A stretch of 64,000 nt of DNA from Stenotrophomonas maltophilia (lineage in GTDB: Bacteria > Pseudomonadota > Gammaproteobacteria > Xanthomonadales > Xanthomonadaceae). Both the position numbers and the translations under genes were made by a program. Positions within the stretch are counted from its first letter, which is position 1; each line of letters begins with the position of its first letter. A model generated the notes under the pieces. It worked only from the letters and a program-made list of their open reading frames with translations. It did no database searches and was not told the DNA's origin. Shown piece after piece: positions 22,490-32,181 of the stretch. Where the stretch lies: NCBI RefSeq assembly GCF_900186865.1, contig NZ_LT906480.1, positions 1,878,001 to 1,942,000 on the forward strand, in the 5' to 3' direction.

Positions 22490-23800
22490 ATGTTTGACCG
22501 CTCGAAAAAGGGCGAACACGCCCTGTTGATCCAGCCCCATTTCGGCAAGCTGGAAGACGATGTGCTGGAAGAATTCGGTGATCTGGCCCGCTCGGCTGGG
22601 GCCAGCATCGCCGCGACGATCACTGCGCGCCTGGACCGACCGAATCCGTCGACCCTGATCGGCAGCGGCAAGCTGGACGAGATCAAGGCCGCGGCCGACG
22701 CCAGCGGTGCCGACCTGATCCTGGTCAACCATGCGTTGAGCCCGGGCCAGGAGCGCAACCTGGAACGGTTCCTGGAGCGCCGGGTGATCGACCGTACCGG
22801 CCTGATCCTGGATATCTTCGCCCAGCGTGCGCACAGCCACGAGGGCAAGCTGCAGGTCGAGCTGGCGCAGCTGCGTCACCTGGCCACGCGGTTGGTGCGC
22901 GGCTGGACCCACCTGGAGCGCCAGCGCGGTGGTTCGATCGGTCTGCGCGGCCCGGGTGAAACCCAGCTGGAAACCGACCGCCGCCTGCTGCAGAAGCGGG
23001 TCGAACAGCTGCAGAAACGCCTGGAAAAGGTGGAAGTGCAGCGCACCCAGATGCGCCGTGCACGCGTGCGCAGCGAACTGCCGCGCGTGGCCCTGGTGGG
23101 CTACACCAACGCCGGCAAGTCGACCCTGTTCAACGCCATGACCGGCGCCGAGGCCTATGCCGCCGACCAGCTGTTTGCAACGCTGGATCCGACCGTGCGC
23201 CGCATTGCGGTTCCGGGTGGCAACGTGGTCCTGGCCGACACCGTCGGCTTCGTCCGCGACCTGCCACATGACCTGGTTGCGGCGTTCCGCTCGACCCTGT
23301 CCGAGGCGCGCGAGGCGGATTTCCTGCTGCACGTGGTCGACGCCGCCGATCCGCACCGCGAGGAGCGCATCGCACAGGTCGACGAGGTACTGACCGCAGT
23401 CGGTGCCGGTGACCTGCCGCAGTTGCTGGTGTTCAACAAGATCGACCGCATCGACGGTGCCGACGTCCGCCACGACGGCCAGGATGGCATCCCGGACGAA
23501 TCGCGCCGCGAGCGGGTGTGGATTTCCGCACGCGACGGGCAGGGCCTGGAGCTGCTGCAGGCGGTGCTGGGCAAGCGCCTGGGCCTGCAGCACGTCACCG
23601 GCGAACTGCGCCTGCCACCCGATGCCGGCCGCCTGCGCGCGCGCCTGCACCAGCTGGAAGTGATCCGCAGCGAGCAGGCCGATGAAGACGGCTGGCTGCT
23701 GCAGGTCGACCTGCCGATCGCCGAAGCCGAAAAGCTGGCCGCCAGTGCCGACGGCGCGCCGATCCGGGCGCTGCTGCCGGAGAAGCTGCCGGAGTGGTGA
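22490..23800 (+). CDS. hflX: GTPase HflX
   Basis: Ribosome-associated GTPase that splits stalled or stress-damaged ribosomes. The 436-aa protein has the N-terminal HflX domain (LNV-type LIGSGKLDEIKAAA, ILVNHALSPGQERNLE). It also has the glycine-rich GSIGLRGPGETQLETDRR linker region and a G domain with GYTNAGKSTLFNAMTG (G1), DTVGFVRDLPHDL (G3) and VFNKIDRIDG (G4). It starts 14 bp after hfq, so the two are co-transcribed. A SMAG repeat follows its stop. Confidence 0.96.
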   Translation: MFDRSKKGEHALLIQPHFGKLEDDVLEEFGDLARSAGASIAATITARLDRPNPSTLIGSGKLDEIKAAADASGADLILVNHALSPGQERNLERFLERRVIDRTGLILDIFAQRAHSHEGKLQVELAQLRHLATRLVRGWTHLERQRGGSIGLRGPGETQLETDRRLLQKRVEQLQKRLEKVEVQRTQMRRARVRSELPRVALVGYTNAGKSTLFNAMTGAEAYAADQLFATLDPTVRRIAVPGGNVVLADTVGFVRDLPHDLVAAFRSTLSEAREADFLLHVVDAADPHREERIAQVDEVLTAVGAGDLPQLLVFNKIDRIDGADVRHDGQDGIPDESRRERVWISARDGQGLELLQAVLGKRLGLQHVTGELRLPPDAGRLRARLHQLEVIRSEQADEDGWLLQVDLPIAEAEKLAASADGAPIRALLPEKLPEW

Positions 23801-23818
23801 GGTAGCGGCCAATCCCCG

Positions 23819-23841
23819 GTAGTGCCGGCCGCTGGCCGGCA
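23819..23841 (+). repeat. SMAG-type palindrome after hflX
   Basis: GTAG + TGCCGGCCGCTGGCCGGCA, identical in sequence class to 19722-19744, 19 bp past the hflX stop. Confidence 0.85.
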
Positions 23842-23920
23842 ACCACCGTGCTGGAGGGGCGCGACATCCGCCTGTCATCTGCGGTACAACGTGCAGGTTC
23901 TTCACCCCACCGTCATGCCG

Positions 23921-24415
23921 ATGTCCATCCCCACCGACGCCGACCTCAACGCCCAGTCCGCCGCGCTCGGGCAGCGCCTGCAGCAGGCCTCGCTGCAGCT
24001 GGTGACCGCTGAAAGCTGCAGTGGCGGCTGGATTGCCAAGTGCATGACCGACATCGCCGGTTCCTCGGCGTTCTTCGACTGCGGCATGGTGGTCTACAGC
24101 TACGAAGCCAAGCAGCGCCTGCTGGGTGTGCGCGCGCAGACCCTGGAGCAGTTCGGCGCGGTCAGCCGCGAAACCGTGCTGGAAATGGTGTCCGGTGCGC
24201 TGGTCAATTCGGGTGCCGGCATCGCCGTCGCGGTGACGGGCATCGCCGGTCCCGGCGGCGGCAGCCCGGACAAGCCGGTCGGCAGCGTCTGGATTGGCTG
24301 GAAGCGCCGGGGTGGCTATGCCCGCGCCGAGCTGTTCCAGTTCGATGGCGACCGCGAAGCCATCCGCCGGCAAACCGTGGCAGCGGCATTGCGCGGTATC
24401 GACGCCCAGCTGTGA
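23921..24415 (+). CDS. pncC: Nicotinamide-nucleotide amidase (CinA C-terminal domain)
   Basis: Deamidates nicotinamide mononucleotide in the NAD salvage route. The 164-aa protein is a stand-alone CinA C-terminal domain: VTAESCSGGWIAKCMTDIAG, then VVYSYEAKQRLLGV, GAVSRETVLEMVSGAL and the signature VAVTGIAGPGGGSPDKPVGS. The start is uncertain between ATG 23915 (MPMSIPTD) and ATG 23921 (MSIPTD); neither has a strong ribosome site. In many proteobacteria pncC precedes recA; here it lies three genes upstream of recA in the same orientation. Confidence 0.94.
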   Translation: MSIPTDADLNAQSAALGQRLQQASLQLVTAESCSGGWIAKCMTDIAGSSAFFDCGMVVYSYEAKQRLLGVRAQTLEQFGAVSRETVLEMVSGALVNSGAGIAVAVTGIAGPGGGSPDKPVGSVWIGWKRRGGYARAELFQFDGDREAIRRQTVAAALRGIDAQL

Positions 24416-24446
24416 CATGCTGCTCCGGTAATCGTCCGGAGCACGC

Positions 24447-26132
24447 ATGATGTGGGAAACGCTGGGCACGGTCCGTGACCTGGGCCGACTGCAGGAAATT
24501 GCCATCGTCCTGATCCGCTATGGCTTTGGTGACGTGGTGCGGCGCATCGGCCTGGCCAGCACGCTGGAGCGGGCAGGCCGCCTTCTGCACTGGAACGAGG
24601 AGCGGCAGGAACTGTTGCGGATGACCGCACCGGTGCGCGTGCGCAGCGCGATGCAGGATCTCGGTCCCACTTTCGTCAAGCTCGGGCAGGTGCTGGCGAC
24701 GCGCGTTGACCTGCTGCCGCCGGAATGGATCGCCGAGCTGTCCGAACTGCAGAACGCGGTGCCGGCGCTGCCGTACGCGGATATCCGCGAGCAGCTCGAA
24801 GCCGACCTGGGCGCATCGCCTGGAGACGTGTTCGCCTTCCTCGATGAAACCCCGATGGCCGCCGCTTCGTTGGCGCAGGCCCATCGCGCGCGCCTGCATG
24901 ATGGTCGCGAGGTGGTGCTGAAGGTGCGGCGCCCCGGCATCCGCGATGTGGTCGAGGCCGACCTGCGGCTGCTGGCCCGCCTGGCCGAGATCGTTGAAGC
25001 GCGACTGCCGGACCTGCGTCGTTACCGCCCGGCCGAAGTCGTGCAGCAGTTCACCGTGTCGCTGCGCCGCGAGCTGGATTTCGCTGCCGAATGCCGCAAT
25101 GCCGAGCGCATCGCGCGCAACTTCAGCGGCCGTGACGACATACTGATTCCGAAGGTGCACTGGCAGTGGACCTGCGAGAGCCTGAACGTGCAGGACTTCG
25201 TCGACGGCATTCCTGGCCGAGACCTGGCCGGCGTCGATGCGGCGGGCCTGGACCGGCGCGAGCTGGCACGGCGTGGCGCTGGCATCGTGCTGAAGATGGT
25301 GCTGGAGGACGGCAGCTTCCACGCCGATCCACACCCCGGCAACATCATCTACCTGCGTGACGGCCGCATCGGCGTGATCGATTTCGGCATGGTCGGCGCC
25401 TTGTCGGAAGTGCGGCGTTTCCAGGTGGCTCAGCTGCTGCACGGGCTGGTCGAGCAGGACCCGCAGGGCGTGGCCGACGTGCTGCTGGACTGGGCCGGCG
25501 GTGTTGAGGTGGACGAGAACCGGCTGCAGCACGACATCAGCCAGTTCGTAGATCAATACCGTGGCGTGCCGCTGAAGGACCTGCGCATCGGCCTGATGCT
25601 GGGCGACATCACCCAGCTGCTGCGCAGCTACAGCCTGACCCTGCCGGCTGACCTGGCGCTGATGATCAAGGCGTTCCTGACCCTGGAAGGCATGGGCCGG
25701 CAGCTGGACCCGGATTTCGACATGGCCAGTGCCGCGCGCCCGTTCCTGGAGCGGGTGGTGCTGCAGCGCTATGCGCCCAAGGCGCTGCTCAAGCGCGGCC
25801 GCCGCAGCCTGCTGGGCCTGGTCGACTTCGCCGGTGAGCTTCCCCGCGACCTGCGCAAGCTGGTGCAGGCGGCGCGCCGGGGACGCCTGCAGTTGAAGGT
25901 GGAAACCACGGCGCTGCAGGGCTTCGGCGAACAGGTGAACCGCGCAGCGAACCGGTTGGTGATGGGCATCGTCACTGCTGCGCTGATCATCGGTTCCTCG
26001 ATCGTGATGCACAGCGTCGGCGGCGTCTCCAGCCGCTGGCTGCTGGCGTTGGGCGTGTGCGGCTTTATCGGCGCCGCCTTCTGCGGCGTGTGGATCCTGT
26101 TCTCGATATGGAGAAGCGGTAAACACACCTGA
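24447..26132 (+). CDS. UbiB/ABC1-family protein kinase-like protein
   Basis: A 561-aa membrane-anchored member of the UbiB/ABC1/ADCK family, proteins with an atypical kinase fold involved in ubiquinone synthesis or lipid distribution. Visible: the KxGQ motif (FVKLGQVLATRVDLLP), the Ala-rich loop in place of the usual Gly-rich loop (AAASLAQAHRARL), the VLKVRRPGI Lys, the catalytic region FHADPHPGNIIYL and metal-binding VIDFGMVG. Two C-terminal membrane segments end the protein (VMGIVTAALIIGSSIVM and LLALGVCGFIGAAFCGVWIL). Whether it is the true ubiquinone gene ubiB cannot be settled: ubiE and ubiJ, its usual neighbours, are absent. Confidence 0.9.
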   Translation: MMWETLGTVRDLGRLQEIAIVLIRYGFGDVVRRIGLASTLERAGRLLHWNEERQELLRMTAPVRVRSAMQDLGPTFVKLGQVLATRVDLLPPEWIAELSELQNAVPALPYADIREQLEADLGASPGDVFAFLDETPMAAASLAQAHRARLHDGREVVLKVRRPGIRDVVEADLRLLARLAEIVEARLPDLRRYRPAEVVQQFTVSLRRELDFAAECRNAERIARNFSGRDDILIPKVHWQWTCESLNVQDFVDGIPGRDLAGVDAAGLDRRELARRGAGIVLKMVLEDGSFHADPHPGNIIYLRDGRIGVIDFGMVGALSEVRRFQVAQLLHGLVEQDPQGVADVLLDWAGGVEVDENRLQHDISQFVDQYRGVPLKDLRIGLMLGDITQLLRSYSLTLPADLALMIKAFLTLEGMGRQLDPDFDMASAARPFLERVVLQRYAPKALLKRGRRSLLGLVDFAGELPRDLRKLVQAARRGRLQLKVETTALQGFGEQVNRAANRLVMGIVTAALIIGSSIVMHSVGGVSSRWLLALGVCGFIGAAFCGVWILFSIWRSGKHT

Positions 26133-26210
26133 GTGTGTTTACCGCAGCGGTTCCCAGCGGGAACCGCGGAATCGCTGCGCGATTCCTGTAGAGCCGACCG
26201 CTGGTCGGCT
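26116..26210. repeat. Four adjacent hairpins between the UbiB-like gene and lexA
   Basis: Back-to-back palindromes: 26116-26145 (GCGGTAAACACAC / GTGTGTTTACCGC, 13-bp perfect arms that include the stop codon of the kinase gene), 26147-26167 (GCGGTTCCC / GGGAACCGC), 26168-26186 (GGAATCGC / GCGATTCC) and the SMAG 26188-26210 (GTAG + AGCCGACC arms). There is no U-run, so a role as transcript 3' end or in mRNA stability is inference. Confidence 0.7.
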
Positions 26211-26318
26211 GCCTTTGCTCCTGGTGCCGGGCCATACCCGGCGACGCTTGCCGAGCATGCCTCGGCCCAACAGGCCCGCGCCACTCCATGTCGTTTGCGG
26301 CACTTGCAGTCCCGGATA

Positions 26319-26333
26319 TTAGTATTAATACTA
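26319..26333 (+). promoter_or_regulatory. LexA-binding SOS box upstream of lexA
   Basis: TTAGTATTAATACTA fits the Xanthomonadaceae LexA operator pattern TTAG-N6-TACTA, 6 bp before the lexA ATG. It is AT-rich in an otherwise GC-rich region. Autorepression of lexA is the expected role. Confidence 0.8.
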
Positions 26334-26339
26334 CTAACC

Positions 26340-26975
26340 ATGGACCTGACCGACACCCAGCAGGCGATCCTGCAGTTGATCGCCGAGCGTATCGAGAGCG
26401 AAGGCGCGCCGCCCTCGCAGACTGAAATCGCACGTGCGTTCGGCTTCAAGGGCGTGCGCGCGGCCCAGTACCACCTGGAAGCCCTGGAGCAGGCCGGTGC
26501 GATCCGTCGCATCCCCGGCCAGGCCCGCGGCATCCGCCTGGTGCAGGCGCCGCCGGTCGAGAAGCTGGCCGAGCCGGGCCTGCCCGACAGTGTGCTGCGC
26601 CTGCCGGTGCTGGGCCGGGTTGCGGCCGGCCTGCCGATCGGCGCCGACATCGGCTCGGACGATTTCGTGGTGCTGGACCGGGTGTTCTTCTCGCCAGCGC
26701 CGGACTACCTGCTGAAGGTGCAGGGCGATTCGATGATCGACGAGGGCATCTTCGACGGTGACCTGATCGGCGTGCACCGCACCCGCGACGCCCATTCCGG
26801 GCAGATCGTGGTGGCCCGCATCGATGACGAGATCACGGTCAAGCTGCTGAAGATCGCCAAGGATCGCATCCGCCTGCTGCCGCGCAATCCCGATTACAAG
26901 CCGATCGAGGTACTGCCGGATCAGGACTTCGCGATCGAGGGGCTCTATTGCGGCCTGCTGCGGCCCAACCGTTGA
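26340..26975 (+). CDS. lexA: SOS-response repressor LexA
   Basis: Represses DNA-damage genes and cleaves itself when stimulated by the RecA filament. The 211-aa protein has an N-terminal winged-helix (TDTQQAILQLIAERIESEG, then SQTEIARAFGFKG as the recognition-helix region). The Ala-Gly cleavage site is in GRVAAGLPIGADIG, the catalytic Ser in QGDSMIDEGIFDGDLIGV and the catalytic Lys in DDEITVKLL. The ATG at 26340 sits directly behind the SOS box. recA follows 204 bp later and recX after that, so regulator and inducer are linked. Confidence 0.97.
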   Translation: MDLTDTQQAILQLIAERIESEGAPPSQTEIARAFGFKGVRAAQYHLEALEQAGAIRRIPGQARGIRLVQAPPVEKLAEPGLPDSVLRLPVLGRVAAGLPIGADIGSDDFVVLDRVFFSPAPDYLLKVQGDSMIDEGIFDGDLIGVHRTRDAHSGQIVVARIDDEITVKLLKIAKDRIRLLPRNPDYKPIEVLPDQDFAIEGLYCGLLRPNR

Positions 26976-27179
26976 CCCGTTCCATAGCGCATTACCCCGC
27001 GGTCTTTTGTGGCGATTCTCTGGTTCCACTGAGGTTGGTACGGATGTCCGATAATTCTTTTCAGAGCGCCGGGCAGAATCTCAGCCTGTGCGATACGTCC
27101 GACTTAAAGTGAACCCATGGCAAAGAAGACCCCCAAAGACAGCACCTCCAACGACACGACCTCTGCAAGGACCAATCCG

Positions 27180-28217
27180 ATGGACGAGAACAAGAAGCGC
27201 GCCCTCGCTGCAGCTCTGGGCCAGATCGAAAAGCAGTTCGGCAAGGGCTCGGTGATGCGCATGGGCGACCGCGTGGTCGAACCCGTCGAAGCCATCCCGA
27301 CCGGTTCGCTGATGCTCGACATCGCGCTGGGCATTGGTGGTCTGCCGAAGGGCCGTGTCGTCGAGATCTACGGGCCGGAATCCTCGGGCAAGACCACCTT
27401 GACCCTGCAGGCCATCGCCGAATGCCAGAAGATGGGCGGCACCGCGGCCTTCATCGACGCCGAGCACGCGCTGGACCCGATCTACGCCGCCAAGCTGGGC
27501 GTGAACGTGGACGACCTGCTGCTGTCGCAGCCGGACACCGGTGAGCAGGCGCTGGAAATCGCCGACATGCTGGTCCGTTCGGGTTCGGTCGACATCCTGG
27601 TGATCGACTCGGTTGCCGCGCTGACCCCGAAGGCCGAAATCGAAGGCGAGATGGGCGACCAGCTGCCAGGCCTTCAGGCCCGCCTGATGAGCCAGGCGCT
27701 GCGCAAGCTGACCGGCAACATCAAGCGCTCCAACACCCTGGTGATCTTCATCAACCAGCTGCGCATGAAGATCGGCGTGATGATGCCGGGCCAGAGCCCG
27801 GAAACCACCACGGGTGGCAACGCGCTGAAGTTCTACGCCTCGGTCCGCCTGGACATCCGCCGTATCGGCGCGATCAAGAAGGGTGACGAGATCATCGGTA
27901 ACCAGACCAAGATCAAGGTCGTCAAGAACAAGCTGGCACCTCCGTTCAAGCAGGTCATCACCGAGATCCTGTATGGCGAAGGCATCAGCCGTGAAGGCGA
28001 GCTGATCGACATGGGTGTGGATGCCAAGCTGGTCGAGAAGGCTGGCGCCTGGTACAGCTACGGTGAAGAACGCATTGGCCAGGGCAAGGACAACGCCCGC
28101 GGCTACCTGCGCGACAACCCGACTGTCGCCGCCAAGCTCGAGGCCGAGCTGCGCGAGAAATTCCAGCCGGCCGAAGCGGCCCGCGAGGAAGGCGACGACG
28201 AAGGCGAAGACGAATAA
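27180..28217 (+). CDS. recA: Recombinase RecA
   Basis: Strand-exchange recombinase and co-protease for LexA cleavage. From the ATG at 27180 the protein is 345 aa: [20 protein letters not shown], Walker [14 protein letters not shown], Walker [13 protein letters not shown], loop L2 region [20 protein letters not shown], and an acidic tail ([10 protein letters not shown]). An AAGGA lies 8 bp before this start. An in-frame ATG at 27117 would add 21 polar residues ([15 protein letters not shown]) not found in most RecA proteins and has a weaker ribosome site. No clear TTAG-N6-TACTA box was found upstream. Confidence 0.96.
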   Translation: MDENKKRALAAALGQIEKQFGKGSVMRMGDRVVEPVEAIPTGSLMLDIALGIGGLPKGRVVEIYGPESSGKTTLTLQAIAECQKMGGTAAFIDAEHALDPIYAAKLGVNVDDLLLSQPDTGEQALEIADMLVRSGSVDILVIDSVAALTPKAEIEGEMGDQLPGLQARLMSQALRKLTGNIKRSNTLVIFINQLRMKIGVMMPGQSPETTTGGNALKFYASVRLDIRRIGAIKKGDEIIGNQTKIKVVKNKLAPPFKQVITEILYGEGISREGELIDMGVDAKLVEKAGAWYSYGEERIGQGKDNARGYLRDNPTVAAKLEAELREKFQPAEAAREEGDDEGEDE

Positions 28218-28327
28218 GGCTTGCTGTGGGGCAGGGTGGCGCCGTCAGTGACGTTGCCCTGTCCCGCAGGTTCGAATCGCCCAGGGATGGGCTGGGCGCC
28301 ACGGATGGCGCCACCCTTGGAGTACCC

Positions 28328-28819
28328 ATGTCCGACGCCGAAGACATTCCGACCGGCCGCAAGCGCCGGCCGCGTGAGCAGACCCCCGTGCAACGGGCAC
28401 TGGGCCTGCTGGTCCGCCGCGAGCACTCGCGCAAGGAACTCACCCGCAAGCTGACCGCCCGTGGCATCGAAGACGAAGCCGCGCAGGCCGCTGTCGCCAA
28501 GTTGACCGAGGCCGGCTGGCAGGACGACACCCGTTTTGCCGAGAACCTGGTGAGGATGCGCGCCAACACCGGTTATGGGCCGATCCATGTCCGCGCCGAG
28601 CTGGGGACCCACGGCCTGGACAGTGCCGCGATTGCCGCAGCGATGGACAGCTACGAAGGCGACTGGCAGGAAAACGCCCGTGATCTGGTCCGCCGACGCT
28701 TTGGCGAGGCCGGCCCGCAGGACCTGACACAGCGGCGCAAGGCTGCCGATCTGCTGGCCCGGCGGGGCTTCGACGGCGACAGCATCCGCCGCGCGACCCG
28801 CTACGACCCGGATGACTGA
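28328..28819 (+). CDS. recX: Regulatory protein RecX
   Basis: Inhibits RecA filament growth. The 163-aa protein has a basic start ([19 protein letters not shown]) followed by three-helix repeats typical of RecX. The motif [20 protein letters not shown] is followed by [37 protein letters not shown] and a final [19 protein letters not shown]. The ATG at 28328 is taken as start. The 110-bp gap after recA contains facing GGTGGCGCC / GGCGCCACC arms that can form a hairpin and may reduce read-through. Confidence 0.93.
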   Translation: MSDAEDIPTGRKRRPREQTPVQRALGLLVRREHSRKELTRKLTARGIEDEAAQAAVAKLTEAGWQDDTRFAENLVRMRANTGYGPIHVRAELGTHGLDSAAIAAAMDSYEGDWQENARDLVRRRFGEAGPQDLTQRRKAADLLARRGFDGDSIRRATRYDPDD

Positions 28820-28928
28820 GACTGGCGGCGCCGGGCCTGATACCCTTTAGGTTTTCGGCGGTCCCTCGCGACCCTGGCCAACGCGGCCGGTGGTCCGGGT
28901 CCGCCGGCCCGCAGACTGCCAGCCCCCA

Positions 28929-31577
28929 ATGAACGCATCCGCCAAATTCACGACTTCCCAGATCCGCAGCGACTTCCTTGAATTCTTCAAGGGCAAAGGC
29001 CACACCATCGTGCCGTCGGCGCCGCTGGTGCCGGGCAATGATCCGACCCTGCTGTTCACCAACTCCGGCATGGTGCAGTTCAAGGACGTGTTCCTTGGCG
29101 CGGAAAAGCGCAGCTACGTGCGGGCGGCCGACGTCCAGCGCTGCCTGCGCGCGGGCGGCAAGCACAACGACCTCGACCAGGTCGGCTACACCGCGCGCCA
29201 CCACACTTTCTTCGAAATGCTGGGCAACTGGTCGTTCGGCGACTACTTCAAGAAGGACGCGATCGCCTGGGCCTGGGAACTGCTGACCCAGGTCTGGAAG
29301 CTGCCGGCCGAACGCCTGCTGGTCACCGTCTACCAGACCGATGACGAAGCCTACGCGCTGTGGCGCGACATGGTCGGCGTGCCGGAAGAGCGCATCGTGC
29401 GCATCGGCGACAACAAGGGCGCACCGTTCGCCTCGGACAACTTCTGGCAGATGGCCGACACCGGCCCGTGCGGCCCGTGCACCGAAATCTTCTACGACCA
29501 CGGTGACCATATCGCCGGTGGCCCCCCGGGTTCCCCGGATGAAGACGGCGACCGCTTCATCGAAATCTGGAACCTGGTGTTCATGCAGTTCGACCGCCAG
29601 CCCGACGGCACCCTGGTGCCACTGCCGGCGCCGTGCGTGGATACCGGCATGGGCCTGGAGCGCCTGGCGGCGATCCTGCAGCACGTGCACACCAACTATG
29701 AGATCGACCTGTTCCAGGCCCTGATCCGCAAGGCCTCCGAGCTGACCGGCACCGCCGACCTGGAAAACAAGTCGCTGCGCGTGATCGCCGACCACATCCG
29801 TGCCTGTTCGTTCCTGATCGTCGATGGTGTGCTGCCGTCCAACGAAGGCCGCGGTTACGTGCTGCGCCGTATCATCCGCCGCGCACTGCGCCACGGCTGG
29901 ATGCTGGGCGTGCGCCAGCCGTTCTTCAGCAAGCTGGTGCCGACCCTGGTCGAGCAGATGGGCGAAGCCTATCCGGAACTGCCGGCTGCGGTGGACACCG
30001 TCACCCGTGCGCTGCAGGCCGAAGAAGAGCGTTTCGCCGAAACCCTCGATGCCGGCATGAAGATCTTCGAGGACGTCGCAGGCAAGGCCAGCAATGGCGT
30101 GATCCCGGGCGTTGACGCCTTCCGCCTGTACGACACCTATGGTTTCCCGCTCGACCTGACCCAGGACATCGCCCGCGAGCGCGACCTGACCGTCGACATT
30201 GCCGGCTTCGATGCCGCGATGGAGCAGCAGCGCGAGACCGCGCGCGCGGCCGGCAAGTTCGGTGGTGGCGTGACCCTGCCCGCCGAGCTGGTGGCGACCC
30301 TGAGCCCGACCCTGTTCCTGGGCTACGACCGCCTGCAGGCTGACGGCCTGACCGTGCTGGCCCTGCTCAAGGACGGCCGTCCGGTGCAGTCGGCCGATGC
30401 CGGTGACGCAGTCATCGTCATCACCAACCAGACCCCGTTCTACGCCGAGTCCGGCGGCCAGGTCGGTGACACCGGCGTACTGACCGGCAACGGCGTGCGC
30501 CTGGCGGTGGACGACACGCAGAAGTTCGCCGGCCAGTTCCATGGCCATGTCGGCACCCTGTCCGAAGGCGGCCTGAAGGTCGGCGACGTGCTCTCCGGCC
30601 GGGTCGATGGCGAGCGCCGTGGCGCCACCATCCTCAACCACTCGGCCACCCACCTGCTGCACGCCGCCCTGCGCGAAGTGCTGGGCACCCACGTGCAGCA
30701 GAAGGGCTCGCTGGTCGCTCCGGACCGCCTGCGTTTCGACTTCTCGCACTTCCAGCCGATCAGCGCGGAAGAGCTTGCCGTGATCGAGCGCAAGGTCAAC
30801 CAGCAGGTGCGCGCCAACAACGCCGCCGAAGTACACAACATGGGCATGCAGGAAGCGCTGGACTTCGGCGCGATGGCCCTGTTCGGCGAGAAGTACGGCG
30901 AGCACGTGCGCGTGTTGAAGATGGGTGACTACTCCACCGAGCTGTGCGGTGGTACCCACGTCAACCGTACTGGCGACATCGGCCTGTTCAAGATCACCTC
31001 CGAGGGCGGCGTCTCCGCGGGCGTGCGCCGCATCGAGGCTGTTACCGGCCAGGGTGCGCTGGATTACGTGGACGCCGAAGAGGCCCGCCTGGCCGAGGCC
31101 GCCGAACTGCTCGGTGGCAGCGCTGCCGACGTGGTCGAGAAGATCCGTGCCCTCGGCCAGCGCCAGAAGCAGCTGGAGCGCGAACTGGAGGCCGTGAAGG
31201 CCAAGGTCGCCGCCGGTGCCACGGCCGATCTGTCCGGCCAGGCCGTCGAGGTTGCTGGCGTGAAGGTACTGGCTGCCCGCCTGGAGGGCTTCGACGCCAA
31301 GGCCCTGCGTGACGCCATGGACCGCCTCAAGCAGCAGCTGGGCGACGCGGTGATCGTGCTGGCCGGCGCCCAGGACGGCAAGGCCGCCCTGGTCGCGGGT
31401 GTGAACGGCAGTGCAATGGGCAAGGTCAAGGCCGGGGAACTGTTGTCCCATATCGCCAGTCAGATCGGGGGCAAGGGCGGCGGACGCCCGGACCTCGCCC
31501 AGGGTGGTGGCGAGGACGGGCCCGCCCTTGCCACTGCGCTGGCTGCAGTCGTCGAATGGGTCAGCCCCCGCCTGTGA
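28929..31577 (+). CDS. alaS: Alanine--tRNA ligase
   Basis: Charges tRNA-Ala. The 882-aa length is normal. The class II catalytic core begins [20 protein letters not shown], with [20 protein letters not shown] and [17 protein letters not shown]. The editing domain has the zinc-binding [19 protein letters not shown] and [19 protein letters not shown]. The C-terminal domain has a coiled region and the glycine-rich end [15 protein letters not shown]. It lies between recX and csrA, the same recA-recX-alaS-csrA order as in enteric bacteria. Confidence 0.98.
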   Translation: MNASAKFTTSQIRSDFLEFFKGKGHTIVPSAPLVPGNDPTLLFTNSGMVQFKDVFLGAEKRSYVRAADVQRCLRAGGKHNDLDQVGYTARHHTFFEMLGNWSFGDYFKKDAIAWAWELLTQVWKLPAERLLVTVYQTDDEAYALWRDMVGVPEERIVRIGDNKGAPFASDNFWQMADTGPCGPCTEIFYDHGDHIAGGPPGSPDEDGDRFIEIWNLVFMQFDRQPDGTLVPLPAPCVDTGMGLERLAAILQHVHTNYEIDLFQALIRKASELTGTADLENKSLRVIADHIRACSFLIVDGVLPSNEGRGYVLRRIIRRALRHGWMLGVRQPFFSKLVPTLVEQMGEAYPELPAAVDTVTRALQAEEERFAETLDAGMKIFEDVAGKASNGVIPGVDAFRLYDTYGFPLDLTQDIARERDLTVDIAGFDAAMEQQRETARAAGKFGGGVTLPAELVATLSPTLFLGYDRLQADGLTVLALLKDGRPVQSADAGDAVIVITNQTPFYAESGGQVGDTGVLTGNGVRLAVDDTQKFAGQFHGHVGTLSEGGLKVGDVLSGRVDGERRGATILNHSATHLLHAALREVLGTHVQQKGSLVAPDRLRFDFSHFQPISAEELAVIERKVNQQVRANNAAEVHNMGMQEALDFGAMALFGEKYGEHVRVLKMGDYSTELCGGTHVNRTGDIGLFKITSEGGVSAGVRRIEAVTGQGALDYVDAEEARLAEAAELLGGSAADVVEKIRALGQRQKQLERELEAVKAKVAAGATADLSGQAVEVAGVKVLAARLEGFDAKALRDAMDRLKQQLGDAVIVLAGAQDGKAALVAGVNGSAMGKVKAGELLSHIASQIGGKGGGRPDLAQGGGEDGPALATALAAVVEWVSPRL

Positions 31578-31661
31578 TGAACCTGGCCGTCCCCCTCCTT
31601 GTAGGAGCGGGACGGCTGACGGTACCATTGCTAATCTTTTCCCTTTGTCGTGGTAGCGCTT

Positions 31662-31678
31662 CTTGACGGAGCGTCAAG
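31662..31678 (+). promoter_or_regulatory. Palindrome in the csrA leader
   Basis: CTTGACG-GAG-CGTCAAG, a 7-bp perfect inverted repeat 47 bp before csrA. GGA occurs in its loop-stem and twice more before the start codon (in GGGGGATACC and CATGGAGAC, the latter near the ribosome site). GGA in hairpin loops is the CsrA recognition core, so autoregulation is plausible but inferred. Confidence 0.4.
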
Positions 31679-31724
31679 CCGGTGGGGGATACCCTTCCAC
31701 ACGGTTCCATGGAGACTTACAAAA

Positions 31725-31928
31725 ATGTTGATCCTGACTCGCCGCGTCGGCGAAACCCTGATGATCGGAGACTCGGTGAGCGTCACCGTGCTTGGCGTCA
31801 AGGGTAACCAGGTGCGTATCGGCATCACCGCGCCGAAGGACGTTGCTGTGCATCGCGAAGAGATCTATCAGCGCATCCAGCGCGGTGACGAAGCCGGTGG
31901 CACCGGTAGCGAAAATTCTGCCGAATAA
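31725..31928 (+). CDS. csrA: Carbon storage regulator CsrA (RsmA)
   Basis: Dimeric RNA-binding protein that controls translation and stability of many mRNAs by binding GGA motifs. The 67-aa sequence [20 protein letters not shown], then [19 protein letters not shown] and [12 protein letters not shown], is textbook CsrA with the key Arg in VHREEIY. The tail is Gly/Glu-rich. The ATG at 31725 is preceded by ATGGAGAC. It is the last core protein gene before the tRNA-Ser and the island. Confidence 0.98.
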
Positions 31929-31932
31929 CGCT

Positions 31933-31961
31933 TTACCTTCGCACTCGATTAACGTTATGAT
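31933..31961 (+). promoter_or_regulatory. Putative sigma-70 promoter for tRNA-Ser
   Basis: TTACCT (31933-31938) and TATGAT (31956-31961), 17 bp apart, about 45 bp upstream of the mature tRNA 5' end. Confidence 0.55.
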
Positions 31962-32006
31962 TCACGCCCCGCTGAGGTGCAACGCACCAGACGCGGAGAA
32001 AACCCC

Positions 32007-32099
32007 GGAGTGATGCCCGAGTGGCCGAAGGGGCTCCCCTGCTAAGGGAGTATAGGGTCAAAAGCTCTATCGAGGGTTCGAATCCCTCTCACTCCGCCA
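32007..32099 (+). tRNA. tRNA-Ser (anticodon GCU)
   Basis: A 93-nt class II tRNA. Acceptor stem GGAGTGA / TCACTCC, discriminator G and encoded CCA (32097-32099). Anticodon stem CTCCC / GGGAG around loop CTGCTAA, so the anticodon is GCU for AGC/AGU codons. The long variable arm (TATAGGGTCAAAAGCTCTAT region) is typical of tRNA-Ser, and the T arm is GAGGG-TTCGAAT-CCCTC. Its 3' end is the likely attachment site of the island that starts immediately after it. Confidence 0.97.
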
Positions 32100-32109
32100 G
32101 TTGATAGGA

Positions 32110-32150
32110 AACGCCCGCAGATCAGTGATTTGCGGGCGTTTTTCTTTTTT
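32110..32150 (+). terminator. Rho-independent terminator after tRNA-Ser
   Basis: Stem AACGCCCGCA / TGCGGGCGTT around an 11-nt loop, then TTTCTTTTTT. It separates tRNA transcription from the integrase gene. It lies on the island side of the tRNA 3' end, so it arrived with the island or was restored by it. Confidence 0.9.
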
Positions 32151-32181
32151 CGGCCTTGGACACTCGCTTGGACACTCTGTC

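Noticed and set aside
28440-31628. 1,062-codon open frame on the minus strand opposite alaS and recX
   Set aside because: It is antisense to two certain genes; high GC content removes stop codons from this frame, and the translated text has no domain and is His/Val/Gln-rich, as is usual for such shadows.
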